Shown here piece by piece: positions 54,769 through 64,000 of a stretch of 64,000 nt of DNA. This stretch comes from Candidatus Cloacimonas sp. Lineage in GTDB: Bacteria; Cloacimonadota; Cloacimonadia; Cloacimonadales; Cloacimonadaceae. The notes beneath the pieces are model-generated. The model was given only the letters and a program-made list of their open reading frames with translations. It had not been told where the DNA came from and made no database searches. The stretch covers positions 1 to 64,000 of the forward strand of contig JALOCJ010000003.1 of NCBI GenBank assembly GCA_023227825.1, written 5' to 3'. The first letter of the stretch is position 1. Each line of letters opens with the position of its first letter. A program made the translations under genes and the position numbers.

Positions 54769-57700
54769 ATGGCAGAGAACATAACCCAACAGCTGGATGC
54801 ATATATAACAAACAAGATAGCGCTATCCAGAGCAATGGGTTACTTAAGTGACAGTTCAAAGAGTCATATTGTTGAGATATTAGGTAAATCGGGTTCAGGT
54901 AAAAGCCATTTTGTTCAGCCCTTAATGGAAAGTGTGGCAGATAGATATGCCAGGCGGATATATTTTTCTCCGCATCCTCTTGTATTAAATCATTTTTCTG
55001 AACTTATTCAGGTGATTACAGATGTAACGGAAGAAGACCTATATGGTTATTATCAGGAATTTCGGGAAAATATTAACTCGGTAAACAAATACGACTTTTT
55101 CTTTTATATTACGGAGCGTTTAAACGAGATGGAACTGTTTCAGCCATTTCTGCTGGTGATTGATGATTGTGATATTTATGATAATTATACCCGTGATTAT
55201 TTACAATATCTGGTTCAATATTTACCGGATACGGGAATTCAGATAGTAGTTTTTACGCAAACGCGTTTATTTCCCTTTGCGGAATTGGACAATATACCCA
55301 CATTAGGAGTGGAGGAATGTCAGTGGCTTTTACAATTAACCTTTCCGGAGACGGATTTTACAGGTAGCAGTGAAAGCGAAATATTTCAGAAAATAACTTC
55401 CGGCAACCTGATGATCATAGAAAAGGTCTTGAAGGAGATGAAGAGCCAAAAGCCAAAGGGGAAGTTTAATTTGGGACCTTATCTGGAAAAGACCTTTGAT
55501 GCTGAACAGATTTATTATGAAACGCTGGAAACCCTTAGTTCCTCACAGAAAGAAATTCTAACTGCGATGTATGTATTGGATGGATTTGATGCCAGTGCCT
55601 TAGCCAAAGCTTTGGGCAATCCCAAAAATATAAAGACGGATTTGGTTACTTTATATAATTTGAATTTGATTTCCAAACCGGAAAAGGGATTGTCCATTCA
55701 AAAGAAGAAGGCATTTTCGGAATGGCTGAATAACAATTTGAAGGAGTTCAAAGGCACTTTATTGAATCAGCTGATGGAATATTTGCAAAAGGAGAAAAAG
55801 CATCCCCAGATTTTGGTTTCTCTGCAGATGTTAAATAAAAAATACAATTCCGCTCTCTTTGGTAAAGTAACTTCCGAGCTATATCAGATCAACGATTCCG
55901 CAAGTGTGTTAAGGTTAGAAGAATATGTTTTGGCGCATACCAAAAGTCCCGCGGACAAATTAGCCAGCACGCAAAGAATTGCTGAAGCATATTCAGCGCT
56001 AAATCAGAAAGACAAAGCGATAGATCATTTTCGTCAGGCATTGCATATTTCTACGGAAAACAATATTCCTGCAGAGCAAATCGTTTATAAACTTGCTAGT
56101 GATCTCTATGCCGTAAATTCATCCGCTTTTGCTTTGGAAATTATCAAACAGTATTCTCCGGCTACGATAGACCCCTATTGGAAAGTAAAAATTCTCCTGT
56201 TAAAAGCTGATATTCAAACGGAAAGTGAGGCATTTAATGAGGCATTCAACACTTTGGATATTGCCAGCCACTCTTCAAACAGCATAACTAATCAGCAACA
56301 AAGACACAGCGTTCAAGCCGAAGCCAAAAAAATACGCGGGAAAATACACTATTACATAAATGAATGGGAACAGGCGGAAGAGGTCTTCAACGAAGCTGAA
56401 ACGCTTTATTCTCTTGCCAAAGATCACAGCGGTTTAGCTGCTATCTATAACAATTTGGGTGTTTTGTATATGTGTCAGGGTTTTTGGGAAAAGAGCGAGA
56501 CCTATTTTCTGAAAAGTTTGGCGCTGGAAAAACAATATTTTAACCTGAATGGCATTTCGGTATGTTATAATAACTTAGGCGGTTTAATGGATGATAAAGG
56601 TGATCCGGCAAAATCACTTTATTACCTGGAAGAGGCACTTAAAATACAGAAACTTCTGGCTGAACCCTATAATATCACTAATATCTATAATAATATAGGT
56701 GTTACGCTAATGGACCACGGTGACTATGACAGGGCTGAAGATGCCTTAAAAAAGTCGCTGGATATGGCTAATGAATTTGGTTTTCAGCGTAATACGATTG
56801 CCACCTTAAATAATCTGGGCGGTTTATATTTCAAGAAAGGTGACTGGGCAGAATCCATTTCTTACTATGAAAAAGCCATTAAACTTTCTCAGGAAAGCGG
56901 TTTTAACGAAGGTCTATTGCGCAGTTTTAATAACTTGGGCGAGGTTTATGAAAAACAGGATGAACTGAACCTGGCTTATGATCTTTATATTAAAGGTCTG
57001 GAATTGCTTCCTGCCGTTTCGGATGATTATATTAAGGCAGAATTGTATGGCAATCTGGGAAGTGTTTTTACTAAGCTGCATAAATTTAAGGATGCCTATC
57101 GTTATCTGGTTGAAAGCTTGGATTTCTTTAAAAACATTGCTGCCCGGGATAAAATTATTGAGGGTTATCTGAAACAGGCATATTACTTTATCCTAACCCG
57201 CAATATTGAAAGTGCCGATTATTATCTGGCGGAAGCTCAAAAACTGGCTATTGAACAAAATCTGCCTTTTGAAATAGGGCGTTCTTTATATCTGCGTGCT
57301 TTGCTGGAAAGGAAAAATTTGGAATCCGCAAAGAATTATCTGAATGAGGCAATTAAACATTTTGTAGAAGCAGGTAGTAACTATGAACTTTCTTTAGCCA
57401 ATTATGAACTTGCCGGTGTGCTTTTGGATATGGAAGAATGGGAACAGGCAATGGAAATTTTGAAAAATAACCGCAAAATAATTGAAAGATACGGCTCTAT
57501 TAAATTACTGGAACAAAATGACATCCTGATGCAAAAAATATCCCGTGAATATTCTTCGCAAATGGAAGAAGTAAAATTTGAAGAAAACCTGCTGAACCAG
57601 TTCTATGAAATTACCCAAAACCTGAATACGATAACCGATTTGGATGTGCTGATAGAACAATCCCTTTCCAGTTTAGTGGAAATTGCCAATGCCGATGGCG

Positions 57701-59052
57701 GAATGCTTTTACTGCATCCTAATCCGAGTTTGCCGGATGCCTGGGAATATAGAATTTATCATAATTTTTCTCCTGAAGATAAGTATCACGACCAATTTCA
57801 GAATATTTGTTATGAAGTGTATCAGAATAATAAGCTGGAAAACATTAAACAGCCGCATTTTGCTCCCAGTTATAATAATATTTTAGCTCTGCCTCTTTCC
57901 ATTCGTAAAAATACTATGGGAGTCGTTTTGCTCTTTTGTAAAAGCGGTTCCAAATATTTTTCCGAAAGGATTATCAATTTGCTTTCCGCTCTTTCCAATC
58001 AAATTATCGTAATTATAGAAAACATCCTCAGTGCCAATCTGGAAAAAAGCCATAATATTATCCGCGAACAGCTTAGCTCCAATAATATCTATTCCAATAT
58101 AATAGGTAAAAGCCCGGAGATGATGAAGATTTTTGAGATTATTGAAAAGGTGAAAGATACTCCTACTACAGTGCTTTTAGAAGGTCCCAGCGGAACAGGT
58201 AAAGAATTGATAGCCAGGGCATTACACTATAGCAGTAACAGAAGAAATAAGGCATTTGTAGCTCAATATTGCGGTGCCTTGCCCGAGACCTTACTGGAAA
58301 GCGAACTTTTTGGTCATGTAAAGGGTTCTTTTACAGGTGCTGCTTATGATAAAAAGGGTTTATTTGAAATAGCTGATGGTGGAACTTTCTTTCTGGATGA
58401 AATTTCCGATATCAGCCAGTCCACACAGTCCAAATTGCTGCGTTTTTTGCAGGAAGGAGAAATTAAAAGAGTTGGAGCTACAAAAACGGAAAAGGTTGAT
58501 GTGCGAGTTGTTTGTGCTACCAATACGCCTTTAATGGAAAGAGTTAAAAGCGGGGAATTCCGTTTAGACCTCTATTACCGTTTAAATGTTATCAGAATTG
58601 ATGTTCCGCCGCTGAAAAACAGAACGGGTGATATTCCTCTTTTGGCAATACACTTTCTGGATAAATACAATAAACGAATGAATAAAAATGTTATGGGATT
58701 TACAGCTGAAGCAATGAAGGTTTTGGAACAATATGACTGGCCTGGAAATGTCCGTCAGCTGGAAAATGAAATTGAAAGAGCGGTAACTTTGGCTGAACCC
58801 AATACTTTCATTAAGCCCAGTGATTTTAGTGAAGAAGTTTACCGTCATATTGAATACAGCAAAACAATCGCTATGCTTTCGGGAAAGAAAAACTTAAAGG
58901 ATGCCATAGAAGAACTGGAACGCAAATTGATTTCTCAATCCCTGGAAAAATTTCAGTGGAATCAAACCCAGGCAGCTAAAGAATTGGGGCTTTCGCGTCA
59001 GGGCTTAATTAAAAAGATGCAGCGTTATAATCTTTACCGCGAAGAGGATTAA
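54769..59052 (+). CDS. Sigma-54 dependent activator with AAA, TPR and GAF input domains
   Basis: A 1427-residue regulator. Residues 1-340 form an AAA/STAND-like ATPase (Walker A GKSGSGKS near 40, Walker B LLVIDDCD near 127). Residues about 390-920 hold many TPR helical repeats (YNNLGVLYMCQGFWEKSETYFLKSL type). A GAF domain follows (945-1095), then the sigma-54 AAA+ domain (1105-1350) with EGPSGTGKE near 1140, GSFTGA near 1186 (the canonical loop is GAFTGA) and ELFGHVKG. The C-terminus is a Fis-type HTH (NQTQAAKELGLSRQGLIKKM). It remodels RNA polymerase-sigma-54; the signal is unknown. AGAGG lies 9 nt before the ATG. It is 15 bp before the helicase gene. Confidence 0.93.
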   Translation: MAENITQQLDAYITNKIALSRAMGYLSDSSKSHIVEILGKSGSGKSHFVQPLMESVADRYARRIYFSPHPLVLNHFSELIQVITDVTEEDLYGYYQEFRENINSVNKYDFFFYITERLNEMELFQPFLLVIDDCDIYDNYTRDYLQYLVQYLPDTGIQIVVFTQTRLFPFAELDNIPTLGVEECQWLLQLTFPETDFTGSSESEIFQKITSGNLMIIEKVLKEMKSQKPKGKFNLGPYLEKTFDAEQIYYETLETLSSSQKEILTAMYVLDGFDASALAKALGNPKNIKTDLVTLYNLNLISKPEKGLSIQKKKAFSEWLNNNLKEFKGTLLNQLMEYLQKEKKHPQILVSLQMLNKKYNSALFGKVTSELYQINDSASVLRLEEYVLAHTKSPADKLASTQRIAEAYSALNQKDKAIDHFRQALHISTENNIPAEQIVYKLASDLYAVNSSAFALEIIKQYSPATIDPYWKVKILLLKADIQTESEAFNEAFNTLDIASHSSNSITNQQQRHSVQAEAKKIRGKIHYYINEWEQAEEVFNEAETLYSLAKDHSGLAAIYNNLGVLYMCQGFWEKSETYFLKSLALEKQYFNLNGISVCYNNLGGLMDDKGDPAKSLYYLEEALKIQKLLAEPYNITNIYNNIGVTLMDHGDYDRAEDALKKSLDMANEFGFQRNTIATLNNLGGLYFKKGDWAESISYYEKAIKLSQESGFNEGLLRSFNNLGEVYEKQDELNLAYDLYIKGLELLPAVSDDYIKAELYGNLGSVFTKLHKFKDAYRYLVESLDFFKNIAARDKIIEGYLKQAYYFILTRNIESADYYLAEAQKLAIEQNLPFEIGRSLYLRALLERKNLESAKNYLNEAIKHFVEAGSNYELSLANYELAGVLLDMEEWEQAMEILKNNRKIIERYGSIKLLEQNDILMQKISREYSSQMEEVKFEENLLNQFYEITQNLNTITDLDVLIEQSLSSLVEIANADGGMLLLHPNPSLPDAWEYRIYHNFSPEDKYHDQFQNICYEVYQNNKLENIKQPHFAPSYNNILALPLSIRKNTMGVVLLFCKSGSKYFSERIINLLSALSNQIIVIIENILSANLEKSHNIIREQLSSNNIYSNIIGKSPEMMKIFEIIEKVKDTPTTVLLEGPSGTGKELIARALHYSSNRRNKAFVAQYCGALPETLLESELFGHVKGSFTGAAYDKKGLFEIADGGTFFLDEISDISQSTQSKLLRFLQEGEIKRVGATKTEKVDVRVVCATNTPLMERVKSGEFRLDLYYRLNVIRIDVPPLKNRTGDIPLLAIHFLDKYNKRMNKNVMGFTAEAMKVLEQYDWPGNVRQLENEIERAVTLAEPNTFIKPSDFSEEVYRHIEYSKTIAMLSGKKNLKDAIEELERKLISQSLEKFQWNQTQAAKELGLSRQGLIKKMQRYNLYREED

Positions 59053-59067
59053 CGAATAGGATAAAAT

Positions 59068-61950
59068 GTGGAAAGTATAAACAACGAAGTAAAAAACACG
59101 GAGAATTTTAACAACCTGCCTTTGGAGCAATTGGAATTTGTAGCTATAGATATTGAAACCACCGGCTTAAATTCGGAATGGGATGAAATTATTCAGATAG
59201 CTGGTATGCGCTTTAAAGGTGAAGAAGTTGTTAATCAGTTTGTCAGTTTGGTTAAGCCCAAAGGGAAAGTGCCCAAGTTTATTGAGCATTTAACTCATAT
59301 TTCGCCTCAGGAACTAAAAACGGCACCTCCTATAAAAGAGGTACTGAAGGATTTTTGTAATTTTATTGGCGATAGCATTTTGGTGGGACATAATATTGGA
59401 TTTGATTTTAACTTTCTCAATCAATTTATCGTGGATAATGGGGGTTTCCCGATCAGCAATATGCATTGGGATACAGCAGAAATAGGGCGTATTTATTTAC
59501 CTTTTACAACTGACCATAAATTAAGTACCCTGGTTTCTTTTTTCGGAATTGAACTAATGAATGCTCATCAGGCAGATGCAGATGCCCTGGCAACAGGAAA
59601 GCTCTTTAATGCCTTAACCAATTATATTTTAAATCATTATGGCTATATGCTTAATGCCCGGTTAATGGATTTAGCAATGCAGGCAAATCTGAAAAGCGGA
59701 TTGTATGAATATATCAAATGGATTGTGAGACAACAGCGTTCATCAGCTCTTTCCGGTAAAAAAACGGTTCCTGTAGTCAATGAACTGAACAATGTTATTG
59801 AGCATATTGCTGCAGGTTCCATAAAAAGCATTCCTGAGGTCTTTGCTGAAGATGGAATTTTTGCCTCCAAATTTCCCAATTTTGAATTTCGTTCCGGACA
59901 AATGACTATGGCAGAAGAGGTTGCCGATGCTTTTAGCAAACAGGATTTTTTGGTGGTAGAAGCAGGAACGGGAGTAGGAAAATCCTTTGCTTATCTGGTT
60001 CCGGCAATTGATTTCAGTAACCGGAATAAGAGCAAAGTAATTGTTTCTACCAATACTAAAAATCTGCAGGAACAGCTTTTCTTCAAGGATTTACCGCAAC
60101 TGAAAAAAATATTGCCCCTGCCTTTCCAAGCCGTATTAGTTAAAGGTAGGGAAAATTATATCTGCGAAAGAAGGTGGCAGGAACTTTTACAGGAACAAAC
60201 CAGAGGCATAACTTCTTACGATGCGTATGGTCTACTGAATCTTCTTGTTTGGAAAGAACATACGAATACAGGGGATGTTTCCGAAAATTCTTCTTTTGAT
60301 AAAAACCGCTTTGGTGTTTTATGGCATAAGATATGTTCCGATCGCTACTTGTGCGGAGGCAGAAAGTGTCCCTTGTTCCAAAGCTGTTATGTAATGAAAT
60401 TGCGCAAGAATATAGAGACGGCATCTATTGTAGTTGCCAATCATTCCTTGCTTCTGGCAGATGCTCAAATGGATAATTCCACTTTAGGTGAATATCAATA
60501 TCTGGTAATTGATGAAGCGCATAATCTGATGTCCGCTGCTTCCAAAAATCTGGGTTTTACTTTAAGTTATGTTGACCTCAACAGCTTATTTAATCAGCTT
60601 GTTTATACTTCCAGGAAATATTCCGGGGGCTTTCTTTCCCAAATTATTCAGACACTGCAGAAAAGTATGTTAACTACTGACCAAAAGACGCATATAGAAA
60701 CCCTTTGCACCAAACTGACAGGGGAAATTGACAGTCAGAGGCAGGTGATAACAAAGCTTTTCAGTTTAGCGGAAGACCATTGTGTTGAAGCAAAAAGCTA
60801 TAATAAATTGCGGATAAAGGACATCAATGCTTTTGAAGATATCTATACCCTTCTGAAGGAATTATCTCTTGCTTTCAAGGATATTATGAAAGACCTTACT
60901 GCCCTGGATAATGTTTTCAGCACTTTAAACAGCAATCAAGTGAAGGATTTGGATGTTCTGAAAGATAATTTGAAGGGTTATTTATCCCGCTATATGGAAA
61001 CGGAAGAGATAATTTTACAACTTCTTAATCCCGATTTGGATAATTATGCTTTATGGATTGAAAACGATCCCAATTCGGAACGCAATGTTCCTATCAGCAC
61101 TTTTTGTTATGCACCTGTGGAAGTTGGAGAACATCTTAACCGTTTGCTTTATCAAAATATCCCCTGTATTATTTTCACTTCTGCTACTTTATCTATCAGG
61201 GGTTCTTTCAAGTTTTTCCTCAATCAATCGGGCTTGAGTTTGGTTACGGAAAAGAATGTTAGGCAGAGTATTGTTGAATCACCTTTTGATTATGATAAGC
61301 AGTCCTTATTGTTAATTGGCAGTTTTCTTCCTGAGTATAAGGATAAATTCTTCCAAAGTCAGGCATTGGGTTGTTTGGAACAAATATTGACTACTACGAA
61401 TGTAGGAACGATGGCACTTTTTACTTCCTATAAGGACTTGGATGCTGTTTACGATCATCTTAGCGATACCCTTTTTCATCTCAATCGTCCATTTTTTGCT
61501 CAGGGTAAGGGTGTAAGCAGAAATTCCCTTCTGGATGAATTCAAGAAGAGTAAAAATGCCGTGTTATTGGGAACTTCTTCTTTTTGGGAAGGGGTGGATA
61601 TTCAAGGGGATTCACTTTCTCTATTGATTTTATACAAAATTCCTTTTCAAGTGCCTTCCGAGCCATTGGTAGAGGCACTTATAGATAAACTGGAACGGGA
61701 AAATAAGGATTCCTTTATGCATCTGATGTTGCCCAATGCTTTATTACGTTTAAGACAAGGTTTTGGACGCTTAATCCGCAGTAAAACAGACCGGGGAGTA
61801 GTTCTTATTATGGATTCCCGTGTTTCCAAAAAGAAATATGGTATTTACTTTAAACAAATATTACCAGGACGCTGTATTGAATTGAAAGACGAACAACATC
61901 TCATTTCTGAAATTGGTAAATTTTTTAATCCCTTACCTGCCAATATTTGA
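59068..61950 (+). CDS. dinG: DnaQ exonuclease-DinG helicase fusion
   Basis: A 960-residue protein, starting at GTG. Residues 1-190 form a DEDDh 3'-5' exonuclease (DIETTG near 28, GHNIGFDFNF, HQADADALATG). From about 250 there is an XPD/DinG superfamily helicase: Walker A EAGTGVGKSFAYL near 298, an Fe-S cluster with Cys near 367 and the CSDRYLCGGRKCPLFQSC cluster, DEAH near 482, and a second lobe with LGTSSFWEGVDI and RQGFGRLIRS. This exonuclease-helicase layout is typical in Firmicutes and other phyla and acts in DNA repair or replication. It precedes murB by 2 bp. Confidence 0.93.
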   Translation: MESINNEVKNTENFNNLPLEQLEFVAIDIETTGLNSEWDEIIQIAGMRFKGEEVVNQFVSLVKPKGKVPKFIEHLTHISPQELKTAPPIKEVLKDFCNFIGDSILVGHNIGFDFNFLNQFIVDNGGFPISNMHWDTAEIGRIYLPFTTDHKLSTLVSFFGIELMNAHQADADALATGKLFNALTNYILNHYGYMLNARLMDLAMQANLKSGLYEYIKWIVRQQRSSALSGKKTVPVVNELNNVIEHIAAGSIKSIPEVFAEDGIFASKFPNFEFRSGQMTMAEEVADAFSKQDFLVVEAGTGVGKSFAYLVPAIDFSNRNKSKVIVSTNTKNLQEQLFFKDLPQLKKILPLPFQAVLVKGRENYICERRWQELLQEQTRGITSYDAYGLLNLLVWKEHTNTGDVSENSSFDKNRFGVLWHKICSDRYLCGGRKCPLFQSCYVMKLRKNIETASIVVANHSLLLADAQMDNSTLGEYQYLVIDEAHNLMSAASKNLGFTLSYVDLNSLFNQLVYTSRKYSGGFLSQIIQTLQKSMLTTDQKTHIETLCTKLTGEIDSQRQVITKLFSLAEDHCVEAKSYNKLRIKDINAFEDIYTLLKELSLAFKDIMKDLTALDNVFSTLNSNQVKDLDVLKDNLKGYLSRYMETEEIILQLLNPDLDNYALWIENDPNSERNVPISTFCYAPVEVGEHLNRLLYQNIPCIIFTSATLSIRGSFKFFLNQSGLSLVTEKNVRQSIVESPFDYDKQSLLLIGSFLPEYKDKFFQSQALGCLEQILTTTNVGTMALFTSYKDLDAVYDHLSDTLFHLNRPFFAQGKGVSRNSLLDEFKKSKNAVLLGTSSFWEGVDIQGDSLSLLILYKIPFQVPSEPLVEALIDKLERENKDSFMHLMLPNALLRLRQGFGRLIRSKTDRGVVLIMDSRVSKKKYGIYFKQILPGRCIELKDEQHLISEIGKFFNPLPANI

Positions 61951-61952
61951 GT

Positions 61953-62888
61953 ATGGATACTTTTCTTTTGTTACGGAAGGAATACCCTCAACTAATTGAT
62001 GAGGGCATTGTGCATATAGAAGTTCCCTTAAAAGAACATTGCAGTTTTAACATAGGGGGTCCCGCTGAGGTTTTTTGCACTCCTTATACCCAAAAACAAT
62101 TAGTTACTCTCTTAAAGTTTTGCCTTGGGCATAATATTCCTTATTTTATTTTAGGGAAGGGCTCTAATTTGCTCATTTCGGATAAGGGAGTAAAGGGCAT
62201 AGTTATCAGCACGGAGCGTTTTGATAAAATCACTTTAGGTAAGCATTATTTATCTGCTTTCTGTGGAGTTACCCTTAAGGACTTAGGTAATTTTGCCTGT
62301 GAGAATGGATTAAGCGGATTGGAATTTGCCAGTGGAATTCCGGGCTCTGTAGGAGGAGCGGTTTTTATGAATGCCGGTGCCTACGGAAACGAGATCAAGG
62401 ATATGCTTTACAGCAGTAGAGCTATTTTGCCTACCCAAGAAAAGCTCAATTCTCCAAACCCTGTTTTCTACCTGAAGGCGTCAGAACATAATTTTTCCTA
62501 TCGGCATAGCGTCTTTCAAGATTTGGGCTTAATTCATCTTTCCTCTCTGTTTATTCTGAAAAAAGATAAACCGGAAAATATCCGCCAGCGAATGCAGGAA
62601 TTACAACAAAAACGACAGGATAAACAACCAATGGATTTACCCAGTGCCGGCAGCGTTTTTAAACGACCGGAAGGTTTTTTTACCGGAAAATTAATTGAGG
62701 AATGCGGATTGAAGGGCTTTCGGATTGGTGATGCAGCTATTTCGGAAAAGCATTGCGGTTTTATTGTTAATCTTGGTTCTGCTACTGCTAAAGATGTTTT
62801 TCAGCTTATTCAGCATATTCAAAAAGTTGTTTATGAACGCTATGGTGTTCATCTGCAAACGGAAATTCGTATTTTGGGAGAAATATGA
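61953..62888 (+). CDS. murB: UDP-N-acetylenolpyruvoylglucosamine reductase MurB
   Basis: About 311 residues. It reduces UDP-GlcNAc-enolpyruvate to UDP-MurNAc with NADPH, via FAD. Motifs: HCSFNIGGPAEVF, FILGKGSNLLISDKGVKGIVIS (FAD binding), SGLEFASGIPGSVGGAVFMNAGAYG, YRHSVFQ, and PSAGSVFKRP with the catalytic Ser. The short type IIb-like loop fits. The ATG at 61953 is preferred; a TTG at 61947 would overlap the helicase stop. Its stop overlaps the next start (4 bp). Confidence 0.95.
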   Translation: MDTFLLLRKEYPQLIDEGIVHIEVPLKEHCSFNIGGPAEVFCTPYTQKQLVTLLKFCLGHNIPYFILGKGSNLLISDKGVKGIVISTERFDKITLGKHYLSAFCGVTLKDLGNFACENGLSGLEFASGIPGSVGGAVFMNAGAYGNEIKDMLYSSRAILPTQEKLNSPNPVFYLKASEHNFSYRHSVFQDLGLIHLSSLFILKKDKPENIRQRMQELQQKRQDKQPMDLPSAGSVFKRPEGFFTGKLIEECGLKGFRIGDAAISEKHCGFIVNLGSATAKDVFQLIQHIQKVVYERYGVHLQTEIRILGEI

Positions 62889-63664
62889 AAAGCCGGCAAA
62901 TAATTTTGCCTTTGCTTTTTTTTGTGGTTCTGGTTTTGCTCTGGCAATTTATCAGCACTAAAGGAGTTATCGCTTTTTGGGTAGTTCCTTCGCCGCAACA
63001 GGTGATTCAGGTTTTTATTAACTATCCAGGTTTGATTTGGCATCACTTAAAGCCAACTTTGATAGAGGCAATCAGCGGACTTTTAATCAGTATTGTTCTG
63101 GGCTCTATAACGGCTATTGCTATGAATTTATCTCGCCTTATCAAACAAATTATCTATCCTTATCTGATTATTTCCCAAACAGTTCCTATTATAGCTGTAG
63201 CGCCTTTACTTATAATTTGGTTTGGCTATGGCATCAGCGCTAAAATCTTTGCCGTAGTGCTGATGTGCTTTTTTCCGATTGCTTTAGGACTTTATGACGG
63301 TTTCAGGAGTGTGTCCATAGACCAGATTCGCCTTTTAACTTCAATGGGAGCAACACCCTATAAGATATTTAGATTATTAAAAATACCTTCTGCTTTACCC
63401 AATTTCTTTACGGGACTAAAACTATCTGCAACTTATAGCGTGATGGGAGCTGTGATAGGTGAATGGTTAGGAGGAACTTCCGGTTTGGGAATTTATATGA
63501 CCAGAGCTACAAAGTCCTATCAGACAGCTCATATTTTTGCCGTGATTATTGTTATCGTGGCTGTCAGTTTAGCGCTGTTCGGAATCGTGGCTTTGCTGGA
63601 TAGGATTTTGCTGAAATGGAAATATCATCCTATTGATGAATATCTGGAACCAGAAAAAAAATAA
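62885..63664 (+). CDS. ABC transporter permease (nitrate/taurine/thiamine-precursor type)
   Basis: A 259-residue inner-membrane protein with about six helices (ILPLLFFVVLVLLWQF, ISGLLISIVLGSITAIAM, IISQTVPIIAVAPLLIIWFGYG, KIFAVVLMCFFPIALGLYDG and FAVIIVIVAVSLALFGIVALL). The EAA loop that touches the ATPase is SMGATPYKIFRLLKIPSALPNFFTG. This is the SsuC/TauC/ThiX family, which carries sulfonates, nitrate or thiamine and riboflavin precursors. The substrate is unknown. No ATPase or binding protein gene lies beside it in the window, so it is orphan here. It overlaps murB by 4 bp. Confidence 0.88.
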   Translation: MKSRQIILPLLFFVVLVLLWQFISTKGVIAFWVVPSPQQVIQVFINYPGLIWHHLKPTLIEAISGLLISIVLGSITAIAMNLSRLIKQIIYPYLIISQTVPIIAVAPLLIIWFGYGISAKIFAVVLMCFFPIALGLYDGFRSVSIDQIRLLTSMGATPYKIFRLLKIPSALPNFFTGLKLSATYSVMGAVIGEWLGGTSGLGIYMTRATKSYQTAHIFAVIIVIVAVSLALFGIVALLDRILLKWKYHPIDEYLEPEKK

Positions 63665-63786
63665 CCTCTCACAGATAAAAATAAGTGCACGCAGATTTCG
63701 CCGATACCGCAGATTTTTTTATTTATAATTATTCTTATATTGAAATACAGCTGAGCCAGTCGATCCGGTTATCTGAATTCTCTTAG

Positions 63787-64000
63787 TCATTCTTCATTTT
63801 TCATTTTTATTTGTGCTTCTTGGCTTGGAACTTGGACAAAATCGCCGGGTTGGAAGTTTCCGGAAAAGCGGACGCGGACATAGTGATCGCTCAAAAATTC
63901 GCAGTAGCCAGCGGTGTTTTTTTCCACAATTCCGCGTAACGGGATATTATTTTCCATTAGGGATTTAGTATAGGCGGAAGTCAGTTCGCGGGAAATTTGG
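63787..64000 (-). CDS. C-terminal end of a MiaB/MtaB-like methylthiotransferase (partial)
   Basis: The minus strand has an open frame entering from the right edge and ending at TGA 63787-63789. Its 70 visible residues include LTSAYTKSLMENNIPLRGIVEKN, then YCEFLSDHYVRVRFSGNFQPGDFVQVP, the pattern of the C-terminal TRAM-like end of MtaB/MiaB tRNA methylthiotransferases. The start and radical SAM core lie beyond the window, so the family call is tentative. 63665-63786 holds no gene. Confidence 0.55.
   Translation of the reverse strand, partial: QISRELTSAYTKSLMENNIPLRGIVEKNTAGYCEFLSDHYVRVRFSGNFQPGDFVQVPSQEAQIKMKNEE

Overview
The window reads like a chromosome segment of a member of Candidatus Cloacimonadota (WWE1, Cloacimonas-like). 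This is inferred from low GC, two secreted proteins with type IX secretion (por) C-terminal tails (YPNPFNP / YPNPVN ... GIYxYK), a gingipain-like C25 protease-family protein, and short intergenic palindromic repeats. No rRNA or tRNA gene was recognised.

Layout. 1-12066: housekeeping and envelope genes (four-helix-bundle protein, C25-like secreted protein, EEP-family lipoprotein, YitT membrane protein, uridine-kinase-like protein, mutL, miaA, parvulin isomerase). 12067-30505: a complete type I-B CRISPR-Cas locus, cas6-cas8b-cas7-cas5-cas3-cas1-cas2-cas4. It has a clear TTGACA-17-TATAAT promoter, a leader, and an array of about 115 repeats of 38 nt. The array holds exact, trimmed and diverged duplicate spacers, and several spacers that form terminator-like hairpins with the next repeat. 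30682-36179: four exported proteins of mostly unknown function (one LPP20-like), then a secreted beta-propeller protein. 36180-36962: a fic gene that has lost its 5' part exactly at the stop codon of the preceding gene.

37287-47983 is the most interesting region: a tight same-strand operon with its own promoter. It encodes a small excisionase-like HTH protein, a PLD-nuclease/SNF2-helicase fusion, an Eco57I-like N6-adenine methyltransferase, a TcmP-type protein, a three-cysteine radical-SAM-like protein fused to a degenerate PD-(D/E)xK-like domain, and a HEPN-like protein with an RNLFAH motif. I read it as a composite restriction/defence system, possibly not described in this combination. A second candidate defence operon lies on the minus strand at 51822-53750: a 57-aa ORF, a HEPN-like protein with RNKCDH, and a DUF4238 protein.

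Around and between these, 47984-54700 is an accessory zone. It has a 238-bp element with IS21-like ends, an intact IS200/RAYT-type transposase with two decayed relatives, and a family of 99-bp repeats that accompanies every transposase copy. 54769-63664 returns to a probable operon: a 1427-aa sigma-54 activator with AAA, TPR and GAF regions, a DnaQ-DinG helicase fusion, murB and an ABC permease. The right edge holds the 3' end of a minus-strand gene resembling MiaB/MtaB methylthiotransferases.
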